Shown here: positions 1 to 11,981 of the stretch, piece by piece | How positions within the stretch are numbered: the stretch's first letter is position 1 | Layout: every line of letters starts with the position of its first letter | Source of the DNA: Acholoe squamosa | Lineage: Eukaryota > Annelida > Polychaeta > Phyllodocida > Polynoidae | Direction: 5' to 3' | Length of the DNA: 64,000 bases | NCBI GenBank assembly: GCA_949317995.1 | Contig: OX439050.1 | Coordinates: forward strand, 5,618,771 to 5,682,770 | Notes under the pieces: model-generated | Database searches by the model: none | What the model was told of the DNA's origin: nothing | What the model saw: only the letters and a program-made list of their open reading frames with translations | Program-made: the position numbers and the translations under genes

Positions 1-1297
1 AACATAATGTCAGGACCTTGAAGCCTGTCTGCAATGAGCCCTCTCGTGAAGCACAGAGGTACTTAGTTGAGGGCGGAGCCATCCCTGACGTCAGGACGCT
101 GGCAGCCCAGGCTTATCCTCTGAGAGAGCTATCTCCGAGAATAGATGGTCTGAGCTCTGCTATGAACATGTTGGGTTGAAAACAGGCGGTGCAGGACAAG
201 CCTGACACTCCTGGACGGTCTCTCGGTGCTTCTATTTATCAGCCAGCACCCGCGCCTTCCTCGCAGGCTCCCTTAGTCGACCTTTTTGGAGCCCCTGAGC
301 CTGCTCCACTGGCTGTACAAAGGTTGTTGTTGCCGAGAATCCACCTGAATCTCGAAGGCATCAAACCTTTGTCTACAGCAGGAGCGACCGTCTGCCTGGA
401 CCAGGCGGCGTCCACCAGTGCAGCAGAACCTGCAGAGGTGGAGTAGCTGATGGAGGTAGACGGGGATGTCGATGTCACCAGTCACTCTCCAGAGGCTCCC
501 TCCGACCAGGGAGACCATCACGATCATGATGATCGAGATAGTGACACTGGCAACGGGAGCGACTCGACAGTCCTCAACTCAGATGCTGAGGAGTACTCTC
601 GAGATGCACCCGAGACCTCTTATGAGGCTTAGGGGACGATGATGGACAGTGAGGCCCCATTGCCCGAGTCGCCCACGTTTTCCGGCCAGCTCGCCGACAG
701 TGCATCACACAACAATGATCACACTGACAGGGAGCAGGAGGAAATCGATGCTGCTACCGGGTCCATCTCCGAGGGACAGTATTATGATACTATCTGTCTC
801 TTCGATGTCTTTGATGTCAGCATGGAACCCCCAGGAACTCGTTCCTGGATGACGGTGTACCCTCCACGAGTGAGGGTACCTTTGCTGTCCCCGGACCTCC
901 CTGCGAAGCTGTGTGGACCTGACGCCACCTTGGTTCTAGGAACCCGGTGGTGCCACGCATCCTCAGCCTCACAGTCGAAGGACCACCATAGTTGTTTTAT
1001 ACACTATGGATGGGCTTCCTACGCTGGAAGGAGCTTCTCAACGAGACAGGGAGGAAACGACACAACCCTGGTTAACATACCCGGTCGTGCCTCCCTCGGA
1101 GCGACCAGGAACTGGTCGTGAAGCAGTGTTGATGCTATACACTGGTCTCCAACGTTGGATGGAGCAACCCCCCTGAGTAAATTGTGATATAATTTTTTTT
1201 TCTACAGTACAGTACTTTTATTATCACTCTTTTATTTAGACTTATTCGGGATCTCTGAATTTTTCTCAGAGACCTTGTTTCAGTCTAGGGGGGATGG
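1..1297 (+). pseudogene. 3' coding remnant of an LTR retrotransposon (fossil)
   Basis: Several short open segments (about 189-446, 450-632 and 639-1,121) encode Asp/Ser/Pro-rich sequence of no family I recognise. They lie directly upstream of a polypurine tract (about 1,283-1,297) and an LTR-like sequence. That position suggests the downstream end of an LTR element whose 5' part lies outside the window. The element looks broken in several places. Assignment as element DNA rests on the polypurine tract and LTR context, not on a recognised domain. Confidence 0.45.
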
Positions 1298-1763
1298 TGT
1301 GGTGGTCGCGAGTGGTCCTCGAGGGACCATCAACCATGGTCCTCGTGGATGATGTCAAGAGCACCTGTCTTACCCGACGCCTGGGGGAGCTGGAGTCCAG
1401 CGCCAAGTAACCACATGGTCACATGGCCCTCGACTCTGGTGTATATAAGGCAGTTTCACGGCCTTCCTCAGGGTCAGTCCAGTCGTGACGGACCATCATG
1501 AGCGATGGTTGGCGGCTGCCCGTCTACCATGTGCTAATACTGTGCTGTTGCACAGAGAAGGTATATGTTACTTTGTTGAAGTAGACACTAGAAGGCTGTG
1601 CTAGTCTTCTAGGGTCGAGATTGTTTAAACACTACTAACTGTGAACTGCCATCGAGAACGGATGATGCCTATGCGTTGTTGACAAGTTTTAACTGGAACC
1701 TGACTAGTTGTTCTTCGTTGTCTATCGAAAGATTTAATTAACATCGAGGGGTAGAATGCTACA
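1298..1763 (+). mobile_element. LTR of the plus-strand element
   Basis: The sequence starts TGTGGTGG right after a purine tract (TCTAGGGGGGATGG) and carries a TATA-type box (GTATATAAGG, about 1,441-1,450). It ends TACA exactly where minus-strand gag-like sequence resumes at about 1,764. The purine tract resembles the one before the LTR at 6,453. No second copy is in the window, so the right boundary comes from the junction with the gag fossil. The layout implies that this element inserted into, or recombined with, the gag of the older minus-strand element. Confidence 0.5.
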
Positions 1764-4041
1764 TGAGCATACATCAGTCTACTACACTGCTGCTTGCTCC
1801 ATTCAATCACCTTGGTTTCGTTCAATATAATGTTTCCTATATATATGCCAAACTCTAAGAGACTGTCTAAACAGTGGTGCCCCCTAGTGGTCACACTATG
1901 AACTATTACCTCACTAAAGGTGTCTCCCCCTAGTGTTATATAGCTAAATACTTTTACTACATCAGAACCTCTTGGTTACAGTCTGAGCATGCTCAGAAGT
2001 CAATGTGCCTTTTGTCCAACAATAAATCTGTCTCACAACTTTGAAGACCACAGCAGAGGCAACATCTCTGTGTTCCTTCCTCTACCACAGCTATAGTTTG
2101 ATTGCCTCCTAAACCACCAAAACTGCCATTATTCGGTGGTTGTGGTGGTGGTTGGCTGTAATTCCACTGTGACTGATTAGGCCCAGTGTATTCTCCACCA
2201 CCAGCCTTGGGGGTGGTACCCGAGGTACCACTAGCCCCCTGACTGCTTGCATTGGCAGTTCTGGTCTGACCACCAGCATTCGGCATGTTACCTGCCTGAC
2301 CCTGCTGGCCACCCCCCCCTGTGCATTTTGGGTTACCAGCATCCAATCTGACATTATCTGTCTGATCCACGGTTATGTGGAATCCGCTTCTTTTGGCACT
2401 TGTGTTGGAACATTCTCTTTGGACTTAGTTGGGTCCAGGTTATGGACAATCGGGACTTAACTAATGCGAACTCTATTAATCTGACCATTCTGACCTTGGG
2501 TCCTAACATAGACTCCCCCTTGGTCAACTTTCCGAGATGCAATGTCATTCACAAACAGATTCTATGCACCTGTCGGCTGCTTCGGTATTGAACAGGAGAC
2601 AAAGCTGCCCTGTTTAACAAAGGTAAGGTCTGGACTGGGATCCGAGCTCATTGGAGGTGGATTAGCCTGTTCCTTATCATGCAAGTAGCTTTTCATAGTG
2701 GACTTGTTTAGGGTCAGGGTCGCCATATCGGTGGTCTGATTCCTCTGCTCCTCTCTTAACTGAGCGTTCTCGGACAAGATTTCAGACTGAATCTTCTCAT
2801 TGTCCTCCACTGCTTGGTTACGCTCTAATTGGGCGGCCTGCGCCTCTTTCTTTAAAGTATCTTTTAATAAGCGATGCTTCTCGCTCTTTTCCTTCTGAGA
2901 CCTCTGGTACTCAGTCGTTTCCCTATGGATCTCATCTTGTTCTGAGACAAGTCTGGATTCCGTTTCGGCTTTACGGAGTTGAAGTCTTTTCAGCTTCTCT
3001 TCCATTGCGTTTAGCTTGGATTGCAGTCTATTCACATCCTGAGCTTTAGCGATTTCTTCTGCTCTAGACTTTTCAATCGCTCTCCGCCTATTGGCTTCCT
3101 CTTTTTCTAAGTCAGCCAACTTACTCTCCCTTCCTTTTTGCTCATTTGTCTGACAACCAATATGAGGTCGGATTCCTTTACAATCACCTCTTGTTCTATA
3201 GAACAAAGCTTATTAATTCGTTCTCGGGTCTCTTCCTCTATTTTCTTCTGTGCAGCAATGAATTGCTCATGTTGCCTCTTAGCTTGCTGCTCTACCTGGT
3301 CTCTGGCTTTTAAATAAGCCGAGGTCGACTTATATCCGGGACCTATCCGACGGCCATGCCTGGACTTACGGCTTCCTCCTGGATTAAATACAGAATCCGA
3401 CAAGGCTTCATCTAGGGATAGTCCCAACGAATACATTTCCGTATTTCTCGGCAATGTATCTCGGTTAGTATCCCGCTGGGTTGAGGCGGACCCAATGGGG
3501 TCCTTTCCATCCCCTCCATCATCGCTATCGTGATCCGATGATGTCATTAAAGGTCTATCCTGCCTTATTCGGGTAGACCCATGTACCCCCTGTCCAGTAG
3601 GCGTCTCCGTCCTTTGGATCGGACTTTGGGCCTTAGGGTTCTTTAGTGTACTAGCGGCGCTCACCGATATGCTGGCTTCTAATCTGCGCCTACTAGTTAT
3701 TACCTGAGACCAATCACTCAAGTTCAACCAGGTGGGTTTTATTAACCCACTCAGCAAGCCAGTATCCGAAGCCACATGGCTAGGGGTACTAGGGTATAGC
3801 GACCCCATCTCCTAATATGGAGGGATCGTCCAATAGACCGGGTGTAGAGAAAACTCTCTGTTTACCAGCCGGGTTATACATATACTGTTGACTGGTTTCC
3901 AGTCTAACAATAGATGCACGGATGCAATCCCATCCTCTTCGAATTCCTCGAGCCCTGGGCTGGAGGAACTCACCTCAGTTAGTCCGCGGCCTTCTGCCGT
4001 TTGGCCACGCTCCAGCTCGAACTGACTGGTCACGGCACCAG
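1764..4041 (-). pseudogene. Ty3/gypsy gag remnant and 5' leader (fossil)
   Basis: Minus-strand segments match in order the Gag of the larger element at 34.5-37.0 kb. They share a head with a LGLSLDEALSDS-type motif and a GRRIGPGYKSTSAYLK stretch, a long charged coiled coil (about 2.6-3.2 kb) and a Gly/Asn-rich linker. They also share the segment NETKVIEWSKQQC near 1,800. Next to the LTR sits a primer-binding-site-like sequence (4,021-4,040, TGGTGCCGTGAC on the minus strand), which fits a tRNA-His 3' end. The copy is old and broken in several places, and carries an unrelated insertion of about 240 bp near 1,846-2,085. Confidence 0.75.
1846..2085. repeat. short unidentified insertion in the gag fossil
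   Basis: Gag similarity stops on one side and resumes on the other, leaving about 240 bp with no gag counterpart. The insert contains GAGCATGCTC, a perfect palindrome, and two copies of CCCCCTAGTG. TATA occurs near both ends and could be a short target duplication. The family is unknown: it could be a SINE, MITE or solo LTR. Confidence 0.4.
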
Positions 4042-4397
4042 TGTAACAGTTTGTATTAGCTTTATATGTTGGGTGGCTCTTAGGCTCGCTTAACACTAGA
4101 GGTATTAACACAACACGAGTAGTTTGGGTTGGGCAAAGCCCTGCAGACTTCCCACCTGTTCGGGTAGGAGTTTATTGGAGAAGTTGACTACACGTCTGGA
4201 CTGGACCAGGTCCAGTCCCCTTCCGCGGATCGTCTGGCTCCTTAGTAGGAGCTGGATGCGAGGCATGGTGCTGCCCCCTCTTGTACCAAATAGGTATCGC
4301 AAAGCGACACCTGGTTGGCATAGAAGGAACGAGCACCACATGAACACATCTCTCGGATGAGGCGCACTTATATATACACGACGATGCCGGCCCCTAC
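4042..4397 (-). mobile_element. 5' LTR of the minus-strand Ty3/gypsy fossil
   Basis: On the minus strand the repeat starts TGTAGGGGCCGG and ends CTGTTACA, one base before the tRNA-His-type primer site. It holds a TATA-type box (TATATATAAG, about 4,367-4,376) and an AATAAA signal (4,171-4,176). It aligns along most of its length with the LTR at 26,274-26,636 and with the truncated one at 6,453. This is a family LTR of about 356 bp. Confidence 0.8.
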
Positions 4398-6452
4398 ACC
4401 AGTAAAGAGACTCGTATGGGAACCCAAGTTCTGTGCTTGGAAGAGTGGTAATATCATCACCTACTTTGCTGTGAACCCTTCAGGTTCAAAGTTTCAACTG
4501 TCGACGGAGGGACACTCTAAGTTGATAAAGTGGAGAGGTGATGACAAAAGGGTGAAGGAAAAGCAGGCTCATTTGAGGGAAGCCACCGGGTTCAAACCCC
4601 AGCTGCTGCCCAAAATCGCACATGTTCGGATCGTTCTGAGAGCCCCGCAGGTTCCAAGAAACAATCGAGACCAGCAAACCTAGCTGATCGTCGCAAGGCT
4701 GGACAACAATTGTCAGCCCTGGACATGCCCTGTTACCAGACACGTGCTTCGCATGCAGGTAATCATAAGCTGTCAGGCTGTGCCTCCATCTCCCCCACTG
4801 GGATATTATGCTCGCCCTTCACACCACCCAGGTGTCGACCCCAGCCACCCAAGAAGATGGCATTGTTTTCAGGACAGATGCACTGGACACGAGGGACGGT
4901 GGGCAAGAGAGGAGATGACTGAGGAGCAGCGCCAGGCATGCAGGGAGTACATGGCTAAGTTCCCCTCTATGGGACACGCAGGACCCGTATCTCAGATCCT
5001 GAACACCGTCTACCTCTCATACCACCCAGGTACCATCCACCACCATAACTGGCGACTCTCTGGTCCCTGTAATGGAGCTGGTGGAAAACACCTTAGCTGG
5101 ATTGCTGGATCCAGAATCATTCATCGACCACTGAAATGAATTGACTTATATGATCCAAAACGATCTTGTGAGCAATTGGCAGGCACTTCACCGCAAGAGG
5201 TCTATTGACTACTGGCGGGATATTACTGAAGCTGAAGTTCAACCTCATGTACGAAATGCAGAAACGCAAGGAGGATCGTATTAAGCAACAGGAAATGAAA
5301 CGTGTTGAAGAGGCCTATAAAGCCGGCTTGGAAAAGAAGAAGGAAGCCGAGAAGCTTAAAGAGATCCATGCTGCCAAGAACTTAAAGTACATTACAAAGT
5401 ATAAGGAGGCAGACCTTAAATTCTTCCTCTGCTTCGGAAAGCATCTGGAGGACTGGGACGGCAAGCTGTTGTCTCTAGTTGTTCCTTTGGATGCTGATAC
5501 TGGAGCAGGTGGTGATGCTTCGGCCGAGGCCACCAGCAGTTTGGGCTCACGTCTATTAGATGTAAACCGAACACTGGTAACCTAAAGCTTCTCGAAGACG
5601 AGAATGATAGCAGCTCGGTTCCTAACCAAGAGTCGGCTGAGAAGATGGACACTGATGATGAGTCTACACTCATCATCTGTAAGTGTACTTCTCATGTTGG
5701 CCTGTATGTATTCAAGTGTACATAAATGCATAATTTTATGCAAGAGGTTATCCTCGTAATACCACCTGAAACTGATCGACTGGATTGAAACACTGCAGCA
5801 CAGATGGGCGCTATCCGAACCAATTGTGGGTAATAATCCGAAAAGGGGGCTTCATCTACACACCTTCGTCAGGGCACATTACAACAGCAACATGGTTTGC
5901 CACCAGAAAACTGTCGCCGAGTGGAGCTGCAGAAACCAGTTCATCCAGGTTCGCCGGAAGTCAATTGTTATTGTACTGATTTAACTATGTTGGTAAGACA
6001 CCTTTAATACATTTCCACCCAAAGTTCACGCAGCTCAGGGACACAGAGTGTGATACATAGATAAAAAAAAAGTAATATAATAATAACTACTCTGGTAAAA
6101 AAATCTTTTCGGGTTAATACTATGATGGAACATCAAAACTTAAATCCATTGCTTGTCACCTCTGGATACATGGTTATTGTATAATGGTCATAGTAGATAG
6201 CAAGTATTGTATAACTTTATTACCCATAAGGTATCACTTCCTACTCTGTTATACATACATATTAAACTACTTCGGGTTATATGTAATGATGCCTATTAAT
6301 GTACATATACTTATGATGCCCCTGTATTTTTATATTAGTTATTTAACTATTATAAAGTAGACTTACCTGTATAAATACTAGTCACCGTATGTAATACGAA
6401 TGTTTACTAGTCTACTATTGTAACACTTACCCTAGGTAAAGTCTAGGGGGGG
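4398..6452 (+). pseudogene. post-pol ORF remnant and 3' UTR of a related gypsy element (fossil)
   Basis: Plus-strand segments resemble parts of the zinc-finger-bearing post-pol ORF at 27.3-29.9 kb. Matching pieces include a KFCAWKSGN...KWRGDDKR module (about 4,420-4,560), a KFPSMGHAGP motif (about 4,960) and a charged coiled-coil-type tail (about 5,200-5,450). The rest (about 5,700-6,440) is AT-rich 3' UTR ending in the purine tract GTCTAGGGGGG before the LTR. The copy is broken in many places. Its value is as a second independent instance of the accessory ORF in this LTR family. Confidence 0.65.
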
Positions 6453-6655
6453 TGTAGGGGCCGGTATCGTTATATATATATTAGTGCTGATCATCCGAGA
6501 GATGTGTTCGTGTGTTGCTTGTTTCTTCTATGCCAACCAGGAGTCGCTTTGCGATACCCATTTGGTACAAGAGTGGGCAGCACCACAACTCGTGTCCAGC
6601 TCCTACTAAGGAGCCGGGCGATCGGCAGAAGGTGACTGGACCTCGTCCAGTCCAG
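6453..6655 (+). mobile_element. truncated 3' LTR, same family as 4,042 and 26,274
   Basis: It starts TGTAGGGGCCGG directly after a G-rich purine tract and follows the family LTR in plus orientation. Similarity includes the GTCGCTTTGCGATACC stretch and the GACTGGACC repeat. It fades near 6,655, before the polyadenylation region of the complete LTR. Confidence 0.7.
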
Positions 6656-8190
6656 ATGAGCTACCCTACCTTCCAACACTCATTTTCATATATACCATCT
6701 CAGACCCAAAAGTCCTGTCCCATAAATAAAAGAACAGATGTAGGGGTTTCCCATCCCAGCACAGGTTGACAGCTCTTGTGGCTACTCATGTGAACCTTCA
6801 TGTGGGCTTTACAAAGTTAACAGAGAGGCCCTTTATGCACGTGTATAGCATCATAAATACAATATATAATTTGGACAAATTTGAATATAAATAAATATAG
6901 TGGAAACAGGACATCATTAATGAGTTGCCTGAGGCCTAAATAAGGGTTTTCAGAGAAATGTGTTGCCATGACAACCAAAATTTTATTTCAAACAGAAAAA
7001 GAAATTATGTCAACTGATAGAATGATTCATGGAGAATCGTTGATTATGTAAATGATTATGCTAATTAGATGCCTGATTTAACTAAAACAATGAATGATAG
7101 ATCTAATTGGCAGTATTGATACAGTCATGTCATTCCATTTTTGCGAAGCAATATTTCCAAGACTAGAAGGGCTATCTACAAGTGTTTTACCTCCTTTTGA
7201 AGCTGATAACATCAATCTTAAATTTCATATTAACCTCAGAGGACCCTTTCCTCTCATCTGTCCACATGTAAAGAATGTTGGCAAATATTTGTGAATGACA
7301 AAGAACGATTGGAAATCTTATGTAGATATTAATAGACATTTTCAGAACTTAAAAATATGTACTTTTGGCATATTGACAAGGTTTTAAAGTCAATGTTACC
7401 AAACAACTATGTGAACAGAGGTTAGGAATTGGAGCGCCAGAGGTCTTGTAAAAAGTAACAATGCAGACTATTTGTGTTTTTTTTCCCAATAGATGGTTAT
7501 TTTTTTTTAGTGAGAATCAGGATGCAAAAATCTTTCGTACAATATGAACAGGATGTCTAGACATTGTAGATGCTGAATTAGATTACAAAAAGCTTTCGGG
7601 GGATAAACCGAAACTAAACAAAAATATGAACTGCGCCTCAGTTTTTACAGCTCTTTGCCTGTATTGTGTGTATTTGCTGGATTACCTGGGTGTAGAAAAC
7701 CAACAGTCACAAGCACTCTTTTTTGGTCTCTGGTTAAATTGACTTACAACATATTCCCATTCATAATCTTCTTGCTTGGTCTTGACGCTCAGTTTGTTCA
7801 TGTCTGTTAAGGAGTGATAATTTTTTAACTTTGAGGGGGAAGCAAAATTTCTTCAATCTCTTGGCCAGGAGCAAAATATTTTTAACTGTTTTCATCGAAA
7901 AATGCCCGCTCGTCACTTAAGGTTAAAAGGGTGTGTTTGCATGCGATTTTCAGCCCCTCCAGGGTCTGGCAACAGACTTTGACTCTTGAGAGGGGCGTCT
8001 GTGCACAACTCCACCACCCCTCACCCCCCTTTAAAAAGAAGATCACTCCCTTGTTCTTCCTGTCTGTTGCTGCATTTGCTTTTTCTACTCTTCTTCTTTT
8101 AGATCCTACCTACCTCTTTCCCTGCCTTTTTTATATAATACTAGTAACATCTTCAAACAACATCCTTTCTCATGTACAGCTCATGTATTT
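6656..8190 (+). other. non-coding stretch and possible 5' leader of the copper transporter gene
   Basis: AT-rich DNA without a recognisable gene. Its last part could be a 5' untranslated exon: a donor-like GTAAGTAG follows 8,190 and the next acceptor is at 8,237-8,238, giving a 48-nt intron before the CTR1 start exon. A short frame at 7,931-8,194 has a hydrophobic stretch but does not stay open across that intron, so at most it is an upstream ORF. No convincing promoter is seen. Confidence 0.35.
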
Positions 8191-8250
8191 GTAAGTAGCC
8201 TATTCTTATTTATTATTCTTTTTCCTTTATATTTCCAGGACCCCCACTCA

Positions 8251-10768
8251 ATGACAAACATGACCATGGACTCTAATGACACTGCCAGCACTGCCATGGG
8301 CAATCTTCATGGAGACATGATGCACCCCTCTACAACCAATGGTACCATGCACCATAACCCAAACAGTACCTCTTGGGGCACAATGCATCATGGTGGTATG
8401 AATGCCAATGGTACATCTAGTGGTACCACACACCATGGTACCACGGGCTCTAACACTACATCAGGAGGCCATGGGGAAATGATTCCAGGAGACACATCAG
8501 GTACATATATAGAGACCTTTCTTCTTAATCTAAAGTCATTTAAAATCTTATCTAATTTGATACTCCAGATAATTATAAACATTTCACCTGATTATATCAA
8601 TAGCATAGCGGAACCATAATTATGATACTTCAAATGTGTCATAATTATCATGAAGACGACCCACTGAGACCATTTTTCCCCCAATATCATGCCCAGCCAA
8701 ATTTCATAATGTATCTTAATTATGTCTTTTTAATGGTAATTATTATACAACTCACCACTAAATTAAACAAAATAAAACATGTATGCAGTGGTGCTTTAAA
8801 TGGGAGAAGGGAGGCCCCCTCCTATTTGACAATCTCAAGAGTTTAAATTGTGTGTCCCATTACTTTCCAAAAATACTTAGTGTCGCCCTATCTTATTGAG
8901 ATGGGGCCACAACCCCTCCTTTTCAAAATCTGCAACTGATACTATCCAGATTTAACTGTAAATAAATAATGTGTGAAGATTCAATGGACCATGACGGGTC
9001 ACATGGTGGTACAGATAACACGTTAAACACAGGCAGAGGGCACAGTAACGGGCATGGTACTGGACACAACATGGAACCCGATACCATCGTGTCAGATGGT
9101 ACCACAGGAGGCGGGCATGGTAAAGGGCATGGGGCTGGGCATGGCAGTGGTGGAGCTCCTGCAGCTGGACATTATGTAAGTGCAGAATGACATAATAATA
9201 AAATATCATCTTATATGGCAATACTGACTGAAACAAACTTATTTGTTTAAGTGCTGGGGTGACTATCACGTTCATAAGGGTCTTTATACAAAATATTATG
9301 CACTTGTTCACTTGCTGCGAAAAGATGTCTGGGCCCTTTACTCATTTATAACCTGATGTATATATGGGTATAAAACAATAATATCAAACACTTAAAATAA
9401 ATCCTGGCTTGGGCCTTTCTGTGGATATTTGGGGCCTCTCTCACTATGTTCTAGGGGGGCGATCTTATTAGCATCAATCAATGAATGTATCCTGAATGTT
9501 GAAACAGAATTAAAATTCATATATGATGCCCTCTGTTTGTCCTTATTTCTAGGGTTTCTTCCATATAACATATAAGACGGTTATTCTGTTTGAGGAATGG
9601 GTGACCAGCACCTGGCAAGGTAAGTCTCTCTATCATGTGAATATTTATCTAGATATTTCAAGATTGCAGTGTTTAGATAACAGGGCCGAAACAATTGGGT
9701 AGGTAGATCTAGTTAGGGAATATTTTTCTCAGAATTCTTTTAATGCTGGCTTGCAATTTTGTGCCTTGGAGATGCCAATTCTGATGTGCATAATCAAGAA
9801 AAAGATGTTTATGTCTGAGGGCATGTGGGCATCTCATGGGTAATCCACCCAAATCAAATCCCTTTTCATTAATAACATCTACAACATCGTTTATGACATT
9901 TTACTCCAGGATTGCTGGAATCATGTATCGGGATTCTTGTGGCCACGGTTCTATATGAAGGACTCAAGGTCTTTAGGTCCTACCTACTGAAGAAGTTAAG
10001 AAACACTAAGAACATCAAACCGTCTATAGTGTAAGTACATCTATATAATTTCTCACTCATATATACATTTGAGAAATAATCAATGTGTAGTGTTGGGTAG
10101 TAGCCGGTAATATGCCGTATAAGGCACAACTCATATGCAAGGATGCAGTGGTGGACCCCTAAAGCACCTTATTTGCCAAAGTTGGGGAAGAGGTGAAATC
10201 TCCCCAATGCTGCACCACAGTTGATTTATACTCAGACAGCATCCATAAATGACGTCATGCACTAGGGTGAAGTCTATTATACATTTCTATAGCAGAAGCA
10301 TGAATGGGGTGTACACAAGGGGACTGCATAAGTAATACATCATAGTGACCAATGGCCATACATCTTTCTGCTTTGTGCCAGTGACCTTGTCTATTTTTTA
10401 AGTGACTTAGTATATTTTATCTATAGAGTAGTTACCAAAGGAAAGTATGATCATATAAAAGTCCTAATCCACTTTTAGGAAGACCAACTTTGGAGTTCTA
10501 ACCATGGACTTGTGTGTATATACATTCACTTTAACTAATCCAGTTTATTTTTCATAATTTCAGACAGAAGATGTGTAGCTGTAGTCATGTGATACAGACG
10601 CTACTACACATGGTACAGATGGTGCTTTCCTACCTCCTTATGTTGGTCTTCATGACCTTTAACCTATGGCTGTGTTTGGCGATTGTGGTTGGCTTCGGAC
10701 TTGGTTATTTCATCTTTAGGTGGGACAAAGGAGATGAGTCTGTGGACTCGAATGATCACTGCATGTAG
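8251..10768 (+). CDS. SLC31A1-like: high-affinity copper transporter, CTR1/SLC31 family (five coding exons)
   Basis: Coding exons: 8,251-8,500, 8,979-9,175, 9,553-9,619, 9,910-10,030 and 10,564-10,768. They total 840 nt (279 residues plus stop), with matching phases and GT-AG borders; the acceptor at 8,979 is the weakest. The product would form trimeric Cu(I) pores in plasma or endolysosomal membranes. Residues 1-148 or so are a Met/His/Asn/Thr-rich ectodomain with MHH, HGDMM and GHGxGHG copper-binding patterns and many NxS/T sites. TM1 lies in FFHITYKTVILFEEW onward; TM2 carries MLVFM (the MxxxM selectivity motif of the family); TM3 carries GFGLG (GxxxG packing). The tail ends DHCM where vertebrate CTR1 ends HCH. 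Human CTR1 is about 190 residues; the excess is in the ectodomain. The Met usually found just before TM1 is not seen. The start ATG lies 12 nt into its exon and gives the full ectodomain. Confidence 0.92.
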
Positions 10769-10886
10769 AAATTATCAACAAAGGTTTTGGTTTTAAAGGT
10801 GTCTTTTTTAAAATGAATTTGTATATAGAAAACTTTTTCAAAACAGCCAGAGCCAATTAAATTATACTGGGAGACATTCATTGATT

Positions 10887-10892
10887 AATAAA
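10887..10892 (+). terminator. polyadenylation signal of the copper transporter gene
   Basis: AATAAA lies about 120 nt after the CTR1 stop codon in AT-rich 3' UTR, the expected place for 3' end formation. Confidence 0.6.
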
Positions 10893-11981
10893 CAGTCTAA
10901 AATAATTTATTTCCTTTAGCCCAGTTTTTAAACTAACCCTCTTTGGCCCAGGCAATTTTCTTCTGAGAATAGGAAAGATGATTGAAGCTCGGAACTGATG
11001 AGAGTAAAACTAAGAACTACAGCACTGTACTACTTAGGAAGTCTGTGATGCCATAGTTATGATATTCTGATCATGTTACAAAATAGAAAATGAGGTCTAA
11101 ATGCATTATGAAGAAACTTGGCTGGTTGCATACAATGCGTTGAAATGAAACAAGCAATCTGGAATAACCAATAACGTCAGCGTTGAACTTTATTACATGG
11201 ATCAATATTAAGGTCTCTATTAGCAATTAAATACTACAAATAGATTTTCTCTTTGATAAGATAATTCTGATAAATGCAGTAAGCTTGTGTCGAATGAAAA
11301 TAGTAAATGTGGTTGAAAACAGGGCACAGGCTAGAAAGTATGCCCAGCATGCCTACTCATGCAAATTCAGCTCATATCTCATAGTGTCATAACTCACTGT
11401 ATCTTCTATTAAATGTAATTTGTGATTTTTATAAGGTAAACAAATTACTTAGATGAAAGACGCACCTCACACTTACTTAAGTTTGCATACAAAAAAGTTC
11501 TGATACCTTGTAACACTATAATCCCATTAAGAACCACTTGAGCTAATAATGGCCCTTTGTTGAAATATGTGACTGCAAAGAAGCAGATCACAAGGCGGAG
11601 TGTTGCTCATAAGGCTGAGACGGCCTGGAATAGTCTTATCTCTAGCAAAAGGACACTAGAGAGCTATGAAATGTTCTGTTCTGATCAGAAGGAACTTCTT
11701 TCCAACAAAAGGCAGAAGTATGAGTAGTATATTTTGCTATATAGAGGCATATGAACACTATTGAAATGTAATAAGTCCAAGATAGGACCTGGGAATATTG
11801 TATATATACACATTGTCACTAACTGTTTTCATAGAGCTTAACACATCACTGTATGTGATACTATTATTATGTAATAATTTTGTTATGATATTGTCATATG
11901 AATCCTCCAGGACCCACTATGATAGTACCAGTATAAATAAACAGATTAAAAAAAAACTCTTGTTCCGATTTAACAAAACCG
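10893..11981. other. AT-rich intergenic DNA
   Basis: No frame here has recognisable protein features, and I see no repeat structure or RNA gene. It separates CTR1 from the LINE fragment. Confidence 0.6.

Noticed and set aside
7931-8194. Hydrophobic 87-codon frame upstream of CTR1 as a signal-peptide exon
   Set aside because: After the short intron the frame meets a stop within a few codons; CTR1 proteins do not need a cleaved signal peptide.
8248-8436. His/Cys/Gly-rich minus-strand frame over CTR1 exon 1
   Set aside because: It is the complement of the Met/His-rich ectodomain coding sequence.
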